A stretch of DNA of 64,000 bases from JBKQVT01 sp963727245 (GCA_963727245.1 CAVSFO010000005.1:682001-746000), one strand, 5' to 3'; shown: positions 27,965-37,021, numbered from the stretch's first letter. Made by a program: numbers and translations. Notes: a model not told the origin generated them from the letters alone.

Positions 27965-29388
27965 ATGTCTACCCTGAGCCAACTCCACCAGACGATCGGC
28001 GGCCGGATCCTCTCGGACTCCGCGGCGGCCGAGGTCGCAGCGGCGCCCGTCGGTCGGATCGTGACCGATAGCCGGCAGGTTGCCCCGGGCGACGTCTTCT
28101 GGGGGCTGCGGGGACCGAATCACGACGGCGGCGACTTCGTGGGCGAGGCCTTCCAGCGCGGGGCCGCCGGCGCGGTGACGCGGAGGCCGATGGCGGTGCC
28201 GCCGGGCGCTGGGCCGTTCAGGTCGACGACACCACGGCGGCGCTCACGCAATGGGCCGTCTGGAACCGCCGGCAATTCACCGGCACGGTCGTGGCCGTGA
28301 CCGGCAGCGTGGGCAAGACCACCACCCGGCAGATGATCCATACCGTGTTGCAATCGCGGTTTTCGGGAACGGCCAGCCCGCGCAACTTCAACAACCACCT
28401 CGGCGTCCCCTTGAGCATGGCAGCGATGGCGGCCGACGATGACTATGCCGTGCTGGAGTTGGGGGCCAATCATCCGGGAGAGATTGCCTGCCTGGCCGGG
28501 CTGTGCCGGCCCAAGGTGGCCGTGATCACGCAGATCGGCGATGCGCACCTGGCCGGCTTCGGCAATCGCCGCAACATCGCCCGGGCCAAGGCCGAACTGC
28601 TCGCCGCGCTGCCGCCGGACGGCCATGCCGTCTTGGGCGACGACCCCTGGCTGCGCAGCGCCGCCGCGGGCTGCCCGGTGAACGTCACCTGGATCGGCGC
28701 CGGCAGCCAATGCGACGTGCGGGCCGTCGACATCAGCAGCGTCCGCGGCCGGCTGAGTTTTTCCGTCCTCACCGGCTCCGCGGCCGGCGACGCCGCCGAT
28801 CCTGCACAGCCTCGCTTCTGCCTGCCCGTGTGGGGACGCCACCACGTGACCGGCGCCCTGGCGGCGGTGGCGGTAGGCCGGCTGCTGGGATTGGACCTGG
28901 CGGAAATGGCCGCCGCCCTGGCCGATTATCAACCCATGCCGATGCGGTGCGAAGTGATCGAGGCCCGGGGCGCGACCATCATCAACGACTGCTACAACTC
29001 CAATCCCACGGCGATGGGGGCGGCGTTGGAGCTGCTTCGCGAGCTGGACGCCCCGGGACGCCGCATCGTCGTCTGCGGCGACATGGGCGAGCTGGGTGAG
29101 CAGTCGCTGCTGCTGCACTGGCAACTCGGGAAAGAAATCATCGCCACCGGCGGCGCGGAAGTGCTCATCGCCTGCGGCCAGTTCGCCCGCCACGTGGTCG
29201 CCGGGGCGCGGGCCGGCGGCATGAACCGCAGTCGCGCCATCGCCTGCACGTCTGTCGATGAAGCGCTTGCCAGCCTCGGCCAGGCGATGTTGCCCGGCGA
29301 CATCGTGCTCGTCAAAGGCTCGCGGATGATGGCCATGGAACGCATCATCGAGGCCCTGCAACATTATCCTCAACGCCGCAGCGCATAA
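27965..29388 (+). CDS. murF: UDP-MurNAc-tripeptide:D-Ala-D-Ala ligase MurF (one frameshift)
   Basis: N-terminal domain RIVTDSRQVAPGDVFWGLRG, ATP site VAVTGSVGKTTTRQMIHTVL, SPRNFNNHLGVPLSMAAM, ELGANHPGEIACLAGLCRPK, GRHHVTGALAAVAVGRLLGL and C-terminal INDCYNSNPTAMGAALELLR, CGDMGELG, VLVKGSRMMAMERIIEAL. A missing base near 28206 breaks the first domain; the sense resumes with RWAVQVDDTTAALTQWAVWN. It adds D-Ala-D-Ala to complete the pentapeptide. 52 bases after murE. Confidence 0.95.
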
Positions 29389-29613
29389 CGACCCGGAAAA
29401 GAACAACTCCCTCACCACAAACCATGCGAGAGTCTCACCGTTTGCGTTGGATTTGCGGGAATTCGACGCTACCCTTCCCTCCTTGGGTTGGAGCATTTAC
29501 CTTGCCGGATCAGCGGTTACTGGGTCAATCGCCCGGCGGGTGCTTCACGGTGAGACTTTGACTGAGCGCCGGGGCGGCGCAACGGCGCCGTCCCGGCAGC
29601 TCAGGGATTTCAC
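29389..29613. other. Gap between murF and mraY
   Basis: 225 bases without a plausible gene. TCTCACCG at about 29433 and its complement CGGTGAGA at about 29549 could pair. No recognised regulator. Confidence 0.4.
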
Positions 29614-30777
29614 ATGCTCCTGGGCTTGCTCCACCGTCTGGCCTTGCTCTGGCCCGAGGCGATTCGCCACGCGGAAGTGGCGGCCTTGGGAAAGATCACG
29701 CTCCGCGCGGCGCTGGCGGCGCTGGTCAGCTTCCTGCTGGCCGTGCTGCTGGGACCGCGGCTGATCGACTGGCTGAGCCGCCATTTCCGCGAGCCGGTCA
29801 AATGCGATTCGCCCGAGGTCTGCCGCCTGCACCAAGGCAAGCAGGCCACGCCCACCATGGGCGGCCTGTTCATCGTCGCCGGACTCGTCGGCGGCACGCT
29901 CCTGCTGGGCGACCTGGCCAACCGCTACCTGCTGCTGGCCCTCTGGGTGGCCGGCGGCCTGACCCTGCTGGGCGCCATCGACGACCTGGTCAAGCTCCGC
30001 ACGACCGGCAACGGCCTGTCGGCCGGCAAGAAACTGGCCGGACAAGTCGTCGTGGCCGCCGTGGCCGCGGTCGTTCTCTACCAGGACCACGCCGCGTTGC
30101 CCGCTGGACTCGGATTGCCGCCCCCGTTGGGCGGCTGCGGCATCTCGCTGGGATGGTGGTTCATTCCGCTGGCCGTGCTGGTCATCGTCGGCTCCTCGAA
30201 CGCGGTTAACTTGACCGACGGACTGGATGGCCTGGCGGGCGGCTGCCTGATCTTGGCCACGGCGGCGATGATGCTGGCGGTCTATGCCGCCGGACATGCC
30301 CAGTGGGCTGCCTATCTCGGCCTGCCGCGGATTCCCGGCTGCGGTGAAATGACGGTATTGGCGGCCGGCATGATCGGTTCCCTGGCCGGCTTCCTCTGGT
30401 TCAATTGTCATCCGGCGCAAGTCTTCATGGGCAATACCGGCGCCCTGCCCTTGGGCGGCCTGCTGGGACTGCTGGCGGTGATCGCCCGGCAGGAATTGCT
30501 GCTGGTGGTGGTGGGCGGGGTGTTCGTGGCCGAGGCCGGCAGCGTCATCCTGCAAGTGGCCTTCTACAAGTGGCGGCGGCGACGGCTGTTTCTCTGTGCT
30601 CCCTTGCATCATCATTTCCAATTTCGCGGCTGGCCGGAAAACAAGATCGTCGTGCGATTCTGGATCGCGGCGGCCCTCTGCGCCCTGCTGGGCGCGGCCG
30701 GGCTGAAACTCCATGTCAAGGACCAGCCCCCGCCCGACGCCGCCAGCCTGGCAGCCAGCGAGGCACGCCTCCCATGA
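29614..30777 (+). CDS. mraY: Phospho-MurNAc-pentapeptide translocase MraY
   Basis: 387 residues, about ten TM helices. Motifs: QATPTMGGLFIVAGL, LLGAIDDLVKLRTTGNGLSA (the DD pair), VGSSNAVNLTDGLDGLAGG, and the His loop APLHHHFQFRGWPENKIVVR. The third acidic motif, usually GDTGSLALGG, reads MGNTGALPLGG, with Asn in place of the Mg-binding Asp. It transfers phospho-MurNAc-pentapeptide to undecaprenyl phosphate, forming lipid I in the inner membrane. Its stop overlaps murG by ATGA, so murD and ftsW, normally between them, are absent. Confidence 0.95.
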   Translation: MLLGLLHRLALLWPEAIRHAEVAALGKITLRAALAALVSFLLAVLLGPRLIDWLSRHFREPVKCDSPEVCRLHQGKQATPTMGGLFIVAGLVGGTLLLGDLANRYLLLALWVAGGLTLLGAIDDLVKLRTTGNGLSAGKKLAGQVVVAAVAAVVLYQDHAALPAGLGLPPPLGGCGISLGWWFIPLAVLVIVGSSNAVNLTDGLDGLAGGCLILATAAMMLAVYAAGHAQWAAYLGLPRIPGCGEMTVLAAGMIGSLAGFLWFNCHPAQVFMGNTGALPLGGLLGLLAVIARQELLLVVVGGVFVAEAGSVILQVAFYKWRRRRLFLCAPLHHHFQFRGWPENKIVVRFWIAAALCALLGAAGLKLHVKDQPPPDAASLAASEARLP

Positions 30778-31905
30778 AACGATCGTTTCACCTGGTCTTC
30801 GCCGGCGGCGGCACGGCCGGGCACCTCTTTCCCGGACTGGCCGTGGCCGAGCAACTCGCGGCCGCGATCCCGCGCCTGCGGATCACCTTCGCCGGCAGCG
30901 GCAAGGAATTCGAGCGGCGGCACGTGGCGGCCGCCGGGTTCGACTATTGCCCGCTGCCGTGCCGGCCCCTTCCTCGCGGCGCCCGCGAAGCCGTCTCCTT
31001 CGTGCTGGAAAACTTCGTCGGTTACCTAGCCGCCAAACGCTTCCTCAAGGAGGAACAGGTCGGCGCCGTGGTCGGACTGGGCGGCTACGCCAGCGTGCCC
31101 ATGGGCCGGGCGGCCGTGCGACGCCGCATCCCGCTGGTCCTGCTGGAGCAAAACGTGCTTCCGGGCAGGGCCACCCGCTGGCTGGCCTCCAAGGCCGCGC
31201 TGGTGCTGCGCCAGCTTCCCGCAGTCGCAGTCCGAACTCCGCCACCGCTGCCCCTTGCGCGTGACCGGCAATCCGATCCGCCGCATCCGCCCCCGGGCCG
31301 CCGAGATTCCCTCGTCGGCCAACGAGCGGCCGCGCCAACTCCTCGTCCTCGGCGGCAGCCGCGGCGCCCGCTCGCTCAACGAAAACGTCCCCCGCGCAAT
31401 CTACAAGGCGGCCGCCCAACTGGCCGGCTGGCAGATCCTCCATCAATCGGGCGAAGCCGATCTGTCGGCCACCCGCCAGTTGTATCACAAGCTCGGCGTC
31501 GAGGCAGTCGTCACGGCCTTCGTGGCCGATTTGCCCGCCGTGCTGGTGCAAAGCGACCTGGCCGTTTGCCGCTCGGGCGGCACCACCTTGGCCGAGCTTG
31601 CCGCCGCCGGCTTGCCCGCCGTTCTGCTCCCCTATCCCCAGGCTGCCGACGATCACCAGCGGAAGAATGCCGACCTGTTCGCTGGCTGTGGCGGCGCCGT
31701 GCTGCTGGACCAGCGCGAGCTGCCGGGCCGGCTCGACGATCATTTGGCCGAGGCGCTGGCAGGGCTGGCTGCGGCGGCCGACCGTCGAGCCGCGATGGCG
31801 GCAGCCATGCACGCCCTGGCCCGGCCCCGCGCCGCCGCCGACGTCGCCGCCTTGGTTTGGTCGCTGCTGAGCAGTCAAGCCTGTCGCAGCCCGGTCGTCG
31901 CCTAG
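30774..31905 (+). CDS. murG: Lipid II synthase MurG (one frameshift)
   Basis: GT28 glycosyltransferase. N-terminal FAGGGTAGHLFPGLAVAEQL (GGTxGH loop), VGLGGYASVPMGRAAVRRRI, LLEQNVLPGRATRWLASKAA; C-terminal RVTGNPIRRIRP, LLVLGGSRGARSLNENVPRA, HQSGEADL, VTAFVADLPAVLVQSDLAVC, CRSGGTTLAELAAAGLPAVL and PYPQAADDHQRKNADLF. A missing base near 31206 splits the domains. Adds GlcNAc to lipid I on the cytoplasmic face. Last gene of the mur operon. Confidence 0.94.
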
Positions 31906-31937
31906 GCCTGGCAGCGCTCTGCGGGGATTACTCATCG

Positions 31938-32098
31938 CGTGCCACGGCTGTGTCAGCCGTGCCGAGGCTGGGGAGACGCCCCGGGGGTGGCCCCGATAGC
32001 TCTGCTATCGGGGCGGCGGAGCCGCCAGAGGCGATTTACTCCGCCACGAAGCCCCCTTGTGCCTGCGGCACCCCGATCGCAGAGCTACCGAGGCCAGC
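31938..32098. repeat. Palindromic repeats after murG
   Basis: 31938-31965 is a hairpin GCCACGGCTGTGTCAGCCGTG. 31984-32098 is a diverged CCCCGATAGC cruciform copy whose right arm has mutations (CCCCGATCGCAGAGCTACCG). The remaining gap to 32367 has no gene; it must hold the promoter of the Cys-rich protein. Confidence 0.75.
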
Positions 32099-32367
32099 CT
32101 GGTTATGCCGGAAAAGAGGGCGAGCCGGCGTAGCGGTGCGGGTTATTCCGGATGGGTGGGCGCGATGAACTTGATAAGTTCATTACCTCCGGAAACGCCG
32201 TTACCATCGGCCCCGCATTCTGCAAGATATGGCGGAATTGGGTTGTCTGGTTAAGTAACACGGCCATACCTCGTCGATAGCAAGCCGTAGACTGGACCAT
32301 AAACCCCTATACACGCCATTTTGCGTGCATTTCCCACTAGGTCTTTCCTAACGAAGGAGTACCTCCC

Positions 32368-33124
32368 ATGAACCGTCGTATCCTGTTGACGGCGCTGGCT
32401 GTGGTTACGGTTGCCACATTGGCCATCGCCTCGAGTGCCAGTGCGTTCGAGTTCCTCCACCGCGGATGTTGTGGCGGATGTTGTGACACCGCCTGTTGCG
32501 CGGCCCCCTGCGCCCGGCTTGCTGTGCCGCTCCGGCCTGCTGCGCCGCCCCGGCCTGCTGCGAGAAGGCTTGCTGCTGCAAGCGTTGTTGCTGCCGCGAG
32601 CGGTGCTGCTGCCGTGAGAAGTGCTGCTGCCGTGAGAAGTGCTGCTGCCGTGAGAAGTGCTGCTGCCGTGAGAAGTGCTGCCATCGCTGCTGCGAGAAGA
32701 GCTGCTGCGCTCCGGCCTGCTGTGCGGCCCCGGCGCCTGCGCTCCGGCCTGCTGTGCTGCTCCGGCCTGCTGTGCCGCCCCGGCTTGCTGTGCTGCTCCG
32801 GCCTGCTGCGCGAAGCCCTGCTGCTGCGAGAAGTGCTGCAAGGTTCGCTGCTGCCGTGAGAAGTGCTGCCATCGCTGCTGCTGCGAGAAGAGCTGCTGCG
32901 CTCCGGCCTGCTGTGCGGCCCCCGCGCGCTGCGCTCCGGTTTGCTGCGCCGCTCCGGCCTGCTGCGCGAAGCCCTGCTGCTGCGAGAAGTGCTGCAAGGT
33001 CCGCTGCTGCCGTGAGAAGTGCTGCCATCGCTGCCGCTGCGAGAAGAGCTGCTGCGCCCCGGCCTGCTGTGCGGCCCCCGCGCCCTGCGCTCCTCCTTGC
33101 TGTGCACCGGCCTGCTGCAAATAG
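32368..33124 (+). CDS. Extremely cysteine-rich secreted repeat protein (two frameshifts)
   Basis: GGAG lies 8 bases before the ATG. Signal peptide MNRRILLTALAVVTVATLAI ending ASA. After restoring one missing base near 32512 and one near 32735, the mature part (about 225 residues) is some 40% Cys and made of three building blocks: CCAAPA units, CCCREK tandem units (five or more in a row) and a longer cassette (CCCEKCCKVRCCREKCCHRC, then EKSCCAPACCAAPA) present in nearly identical copies. Apart from Ala, Pro, Lys, Arg and Glu almost nothing else occurs. Such a protein should be exported and disulfide- or metal-rich; planctomycete walls are reported to be rich in Cys/Pro protein, so an envelope role is an inference. 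A strong terminator follows. Confidence 0.75.
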
Positions 33125-33189
33125 GTCAGTGAGGCGGGAGACCCCGGCTCGATCCGATCCGAGTCCCGGTCTTCTCCTTTACAATGAAT

Positions 33190-33232
33190 CAAGCGGCCCG
33201 CTCGACGTTCCGGCGGGCCGCTTGCTTTTCTT
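33190..33232 (+). terminator. Rho-independent terminator of the Cys-rich gene
   Basis: Perfect 11-bp stem AAGCGGCCCGC / GCGGGCCGCTT with loop TCGACGTTCCG, then GCTTTTCTT. About 65 bases after the stop codon. Confidence 0.85.
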
Positions 33233-33273
33233 GACGCCGGCAGCACGCCGCACACGCCCTGTGCGGTGAGATC

Positions 33274-33413
33274 GTCACACGGCGTGTGACGGATACAGGG
33301 GCGTCACACGGCGTGTGACGGATACAGGGGCGTCACACGGCGTGTGACGGATACAGGGGCGTCACACGGCGTGTGACGGATACGGGGGCGTCACACGGCG
33401 TGTGACGGGTACG
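33274..33413. repeat. Five 29-bp tandem repeats with CACACGGCGTGTG palindrome
   Basis: Unit GTCACACGGCGTGTGACGGA plus TACAGGGGC, starting at 33274, 33303, 33332, 33361 and 33390, exact period 29, nearly identical (A/G change in the last units). Each holds the palindrome GTCACAC-GGC-GTGTGAC. A related CGCACACGCCCTGTGCGG element precedes at 33249. The array ends at the stop codon of the leftward kinase gene. Confidence 0.9.
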
Positions 33414-34334
33414 TTACGCCAGGCACCGCTCGGAAAAGGTGGCGATTTCCAGCTTGATGAGCTGCCCGATCAGCTCCCCGGGCGTTTGCGGGCGGCGCAG
33501 CGGGTCCTTGGCCATCATGCGGCGGACCAGCCAGGCCACGTCGGGGGGGACCTGGGGGGCGAGCTTCGACAGACTGGGCGGGGCCTCCCGGCGGTGTTGG
33601 GCCGCCAGTTCCGCCATCGTGTCGCCCTCCAACGGCAAGCAGCCGGCCAAGAGCTGAAAGAGCACCACGCCCAGGCTGTAAATGTCGCTGCGAATGTCGG
33701 CGACCGCGGCGGAGATGAGGCACTCCGGGGCGAGGTAACTCCAGGTGCCCATCACGCAGCGATCGGCCGCGCTGCCGCTTTCGCTCCGGTGGCGCGCGAA
33801 CCCCAGGTCCAGGAGCGTCACGTGCCCTTGGGGCGAGAGAAAAATGTTGCTCGGCTTCACGTCGCCGTGCATCCAGCCGCCGGCATCCAGCGCGCCGAGG
33901 GCTTCGGCCACCTGGCGGACGATCCAGAGTGCGGCGGGCAAGTCGATGGCGGCGCCGGCCGCCAAGCCCGTCTCGAGCGTCGTCCCCTCCAGCCACGGCA
34001 TGACCAGGTAGGGGGGCGCATGGCCCAGGCCCGCCTCCAACACCGGGATCAAGTGCGGATGGGAGATGCTGCGGCCGGCCCTTGCCTCCCGGGCCAGCAG
34101 GGCGGCCGCCCGGGGGTCCTGCTGGGCCTGCGGCCGCAGCGTCTTCAGCGCATAGGCCGCCTGGCGCTGCGGCGACGACCCCAAGGGCCGGGCGCGGTAG
34201 ATTTGCGACCAGTTTCCTTCGGCGGCCAACGTCACCAGTTCCCATCGCCCCAGGGAACGAGGCAACTCGCCCACAGCAGCGGAGCGGCGCGCGGCAAAGC
34301 CGCCGCTCCTGGTTTTCCACTCGGTCTGGGTCAT
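33414..34334 (-). CDS. Hanks-type serine/threonine protein kinase
   Basis: 306 residues, essentially a lone kinase domain. Gly-rich loop LAAEGNWSQIYRAR is degenerate, Lys is in AAYALKTLRP, alpha-C Glu in LLAREARAGRSISHPHLI, catalytic loop WMHGDVKPSNIFLS (HGD instead of HRD), Mg motif LLDLGFA (DLG instead of DFG), GTWSYLAPECL (APE), DIYSLGVVLFQLLAGCLP and RRMMAKDPLRRPQTPGELI. The non-RD loop is frequent in planctomycetal kinases. No TM or sensor domain, so it is cytosolic. The stop codon abuts the 29-bp repeat array. Confidence 0.92.
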   Translation of the reverse strand: MTQTEWKTRSGGFAARRSAAVGELPRSLGRWELVTLAAEGNWSQIYRARPLGSSPQRQAAYALKTLRPQAQQDPRAAALLAREARAGRSISHPHLIPVLEAGLGHAPPYLVMPWLEGTTLETGLAAGAAIDLPAALWIVRQVAEALGALDAGGWMHGDVKPSNIFLSPQGHVTLLDLGFARHRSESGSAADRCVMGTWSYLAPECLISAAVADIRSDIYSLGVVLFQLLAGCLPLEGDTMAELAAQHRREAPPSLSKLAPQVPPDVAWLVRRMMAKDPLRRPQTPGELIGQLIKLEIATFSERCLA

Positions 34335-34520
34335 CCGAGAACGGTCAACAGGAAACGTTGATGTGAAAAGCTATATCGATAGCATCGGTTATTCCTGCCG
34401 CGGAAGTTGAGCCCGGGGCGGTCGAGGTGGGCTTCCTGACCCGATCAGAGGGGACTATCCCCCATGCGTCACGCCCCTCGACCCGCCGCACAAATTTACC
34501 GCTTTCCGCGACAGAAAGAC

Positions 34521-36557
34521 TCAGCCGGCGTCGCGGGCGGGCACCTCGCGGAGGCTGGGGAAGCGGCTGGCGGCGGGGTCCTTGCCGCCGGGTTTGGCGG
34601 GCGATTGCGTCTTGCCGGCGAGGAAGTTGTCGATCGTGGCCGATTCCTGCAAGTGGTCGAAGAAGTCGGTCATGGCCTGATGCTGTTTCTTCTCGTGGAT
34701 GTCTTCTTCGATCAGATCGCGGACCTTGGCGTATTCCACCGTCACCGGCTTGGTGTAGCACTCGCAGAAGAGGATCAGGTACTTGTCGCCCAGTTGAATG
34801 ACGCCGGAGATCTCGCCCGGTTTCAAGGCGAAGGCCTCTTGTTCCAGCGTCGGTTGTCCGCCGTGTCTGGCGATCGGCGGCACCTCGCCTCGCAGCGAGC
34901 GGCTGCTGCCCTCGATGGAATACTCGGCGGCCAGGTCGCCGAAGTGCTCGACCGTGGGCTGTTTGCGGGCCAGTTGCCAGACCTGCTGGGCACGGCGGAG
35001 TTGGTCCACCACGATGGCTCGGCACTTCACCCGCGGACCGTAGTTCGCCTCGTAGCCGTTTTTCCGGTCCTCGTCGGTGATTTGAATCTTGTCTTGGACC
35101 AGCTTCCGCAAGGCGACCGAGGGCCAGACGGCGTCGTGGCGATAGACGGCCACGGAAATGCCCTTCTTCTCGACGACCGACTTGAGGAAGCCCTGGACGT
35201 TGGCGGCGCCGTTGCGCAAGAGGGGGAGCATGACCGACGCCACCCGCGCCACCTCCGCGTCAAGCTCCTGCTCGCTGACCGTGACGTTGTGCTCCCGGCA
35301 GGCCTGTTCGATGAGTTCCCGGCCGATCAGGCCTTCGAGCACGTCCGTGCCGTGCCGCGCGATGCATTCCTCGGCCAGTTGGCGGACCGTGATTTGCACG
35401 CCGTTGATGACGGCGGCGACGCCGGGCATTTGCCGCTGTTTCTCCAGGTTTTCCATGAGGACGGCGATGACCGCCTGTTTCTTCAAGTCGTCGAAAACTT
35501 CGCTGGCCACGACGCGCATCTTCTGCTCGCGGAGAATTTCTTCCAGGCTGGGGGCGACGTTTTGCAGCCGCACCCGCTCGGGCGGCACCAGCTTCTCGCG
35601 CTTGATGATCGCGTATTGCCCGGCCGCGAAGATGACCTTCGAGACCTCGCCGTCGGCCATGGAAAAGGCGGCCTGTTCGATTTCCTGGCAGACGCCGTGC
35701 TGGGGGATGGGCTGGATGCGGCCGCCGATGCTGGCGCTGTTGACGTCCTCCGAGTATTGCTTGGCGAGGTTGGCGAAATCTTCCGGATGAGCGGCCGCCT
35801 GGGTCCGGAGCTTCGCCGCCAGCCGCGGATCGCTGCAGGCGATCAACCGCGCGGCGACCTTGGCGCCATAACGCCGCTCGAAGCATTGCCGCAGCTCCTC
35901 GGGGCTGACTTTCAGCCGGGGGGCGGCCAGGCGGCACAGCGCCAGCCGCGGCCAGACGATCTCGCTGGCATATTGCTCCACGTCGATGCCGCGCTGCTGC
36001 TTCAGCAGGGTCAGCCATTGGTCGACCGGCAGGCCGAACCGCGTGGCCAGCCGCTCGATCTCGTGATCGACGTCCGCCCGGGTGATGGTGACGTGCTGCC
36101 GCCGGCACTCCTGCACGATCAAAAGCTTGTTGATCATGCTGTCGAGTACTTCCTTGCCGTGGTGCAGGATGCACTCGCGTCCGAGCTGCTCGCAACTGAT
36201 TGTCCGGCCGTTGACGCTGGCGACGATGGGCGGGATCGGCCTGCTGCTGGAGATGGGCGGCACGACACCCTTGTTCGCCGGGGCGACGGCGGAGGTCGGG
36301 ATGACGACGGTCCTGGCGGGGGCGGGAGCGGCGCTGGAGCCGCCGAACCAAGCCCGCTGGACGGACGAAGGAGTGCTGGCCGGCTCGCTTGAGGCGTCTG
36401 GCTGCGAGAGCGAATCGGCCTTCACCGCTTTGTCCCCCCAACAGCATTTGATGAGGACACACGCGGTGATTACGCATAACCCGCCCACGATCAGATTGAG
36501 GCGGAATCTACCCGAGCGGGGCTGGGAACTTTGCTGATCGCGTCCATGCTGGGTCAT
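34521..36557 (-). CDS. Membrane-anchored double parvulin-type peptidyl-prolyl isomerase
   Basis: 678 residues, start preceded by GGAGAAA. One N-terminal TM helix (FRLNLIVGGLCVITACVLIK), a Pro/Ser linker, then two repeats, each with a SurA/PrsA-like N-domain (VNGRTISCEQLGRECILHHG and INGVQITVRQLAEECIARHG) and a parvulin domain (HPEDFANLAKQYSEDVNSAS, GGRIQPIPQHG; and TVEHFGDLAAEYSIEGSSRS, RGEVPPIARHG, EAFALKPGEISGVI). It should sit outside the inner membrane and fold exported proteins. Internal duplication is clear. Intact. Confidence 0.9.
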   Translation of the reverse strand: MTQHGRDQQSSQPRSGRFRLNLIVGGLCVITACVLIKCCWGDKAVKADSLSQPDASSEPASTPSSVQRAWFGGSSAAPAPARTVVIPTSAVAPANKGVVPPISSSRPIPPIVASVNGRTISCEQLGRECILHHGKEVLDSMINKLLIVQECRRQHVTITRADVDHEIERLATRFGLPVDQWLTLLKQQRGIDVEQYASEIVWPRLALCRLAAPRLKVSPEELRQCFERRYGAKVAARLIACSDPRLAAKLRTQAAAHPEDFANLAKQYSEDVNSASIGGRIQPIPQHGVCQEIEQAAFSMADGEVSKVIFAAGQYAIIKREKLVPPERVRLQNVAPSLEEILREQKMRVVASEVFDDLKKQAVIAVLMENLEKQRQMPGVAAVINGVQITVRQLAEECIARHGTDVLEGLIGRELIEQACREHNVTVSEQELDAEVARVASVMLPLLRNGAANVQGFLKSVVEKKGISVAVYRHDAVWPSVALRKLVQDKIQITDEDRKNGYEANYGPRVKCRAIVVDQLRRAQQVWQLARKQPTVEHFGDLAAEYSIEGSSRSLRGEVPPIARHGGQPTLEQEAFALKPGEISGVIQLGDKYLILFCECYTKPVTVEYAKVRDLIEEDIHEKKQHQAMTDFFDHLQESATIDNFLAGKTQSPAKPGGKDPAASRFPSLREVPARDAG

Positions 36558-36705
36558 CGCGGTTTCTCCATAAACCGTTATGGCATTTCAAGTTGTAAAA
36601 AGGCGCCGACGAGCGACACCCAATTGCGGGTGTGGCAGTATAAGATTCGTCCCAAGCTGATGCAAGAGCGATTGCCGCCGCGCTTGCCGCCGCCAACCGA
36701 TCCTC

Positions 36706-36733
36706 TTGACTTCCCCGCCGCTGCTGGTAAATT
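36706..36733 (+). promoter_or_regulatory. Promoter of the cobalamin-riboswitch operon
   Basis: TTGACT (36706-36711), 16-base spacer, TAAATT (36728-36733). Transcription would start about 36740, just at the aptamer's first stem. Confidence 0.55.
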
Positions 36734-36739
36734 GATGGG

Positions 36740-36905
36740 TAAGTTTCAGCATCCCGGAACACGGCGCAACTCCGTGGCTGTCCCGCAGCTGTAAACGGCG
36801 AGGCGTTTGCGATCGGCCCCAAGCCAACCACTGCCGCGAGAGAATCGCGGCGGGAAGGTCTCGCAGACGCCGGCGACCCGCAAGCCAGAAGACCTGCTGA
36901 AAACC
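36740..36905 (+). ncRNA. Cobalamin (B12) riboswitch aptamer
   Basis: Conserved cores are in order: GCGCAACTCCGTGGCTGTCC (as in GGTGCAANTCC...CTGTCC), CGCAGCTGTAAACGG, a variable middle arm, and the B12 box GCCAGAAGACCTGC at 36883-36896. The closing stem pairs GTTTCAGCA (about 36743-36751) with TGCTGAAAAC (36895-36904). It lies 5' of a tiny peptide gene and a radical SAM gene rather than B12 synthesis or transport genes. Confidence 0.93.
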
Positions 36906-36930
36906 AACGAGTCCGGAATCTGATGGCAAA

Positions 36931-36972
36931 GGATTCCGACGAACCGCCTGTGTTCGTCGGCATCCTTTTTTT
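36931..36972 (+). terminator. Riboswitch-controlled intrinsic terminator
   Basis: GGATTCCGACGAAC / GTTCGTCGGCATCC stem (13 of 14 pairs) with loop CGCCTGT, followed by seven T at 36966-36972. An alternative hairpin CGGAATC (36914-36920) / GATTCCG (36932-36938) would use the terminator's 5' arm, so it can act as antiterminator. This is a transcription-attenuation expression platform between aptamer and cbpA. Confidence 0.85.
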
Positions 36973-37021
36973 GTCGACCCCAGCACAGCCGGCACCCACA
37001 TTTCCAGCGAAAGGAAGAAAC

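Noticed and set aside
29389..29613. Small gene or leader RNA between murF and mraY
   Set aside because: Open frames there lack ribosome sites and conserved character; one weak inverted repeat only.
32251..33255. 334-codon minus-strand frame opposite the Cys-rich gene
   Set aside because: It is the antisense shadow of the repetitive tract (Gln/Ala/Gly/Ser repeats), lacks a ribosome site and runs through the terminator.
33274..33413. Possible CRISPR array
   Set aside because: Period is exactly 29 with no variable spacers between units and no cas gene anywhere in the window; it is a tandem repeat.
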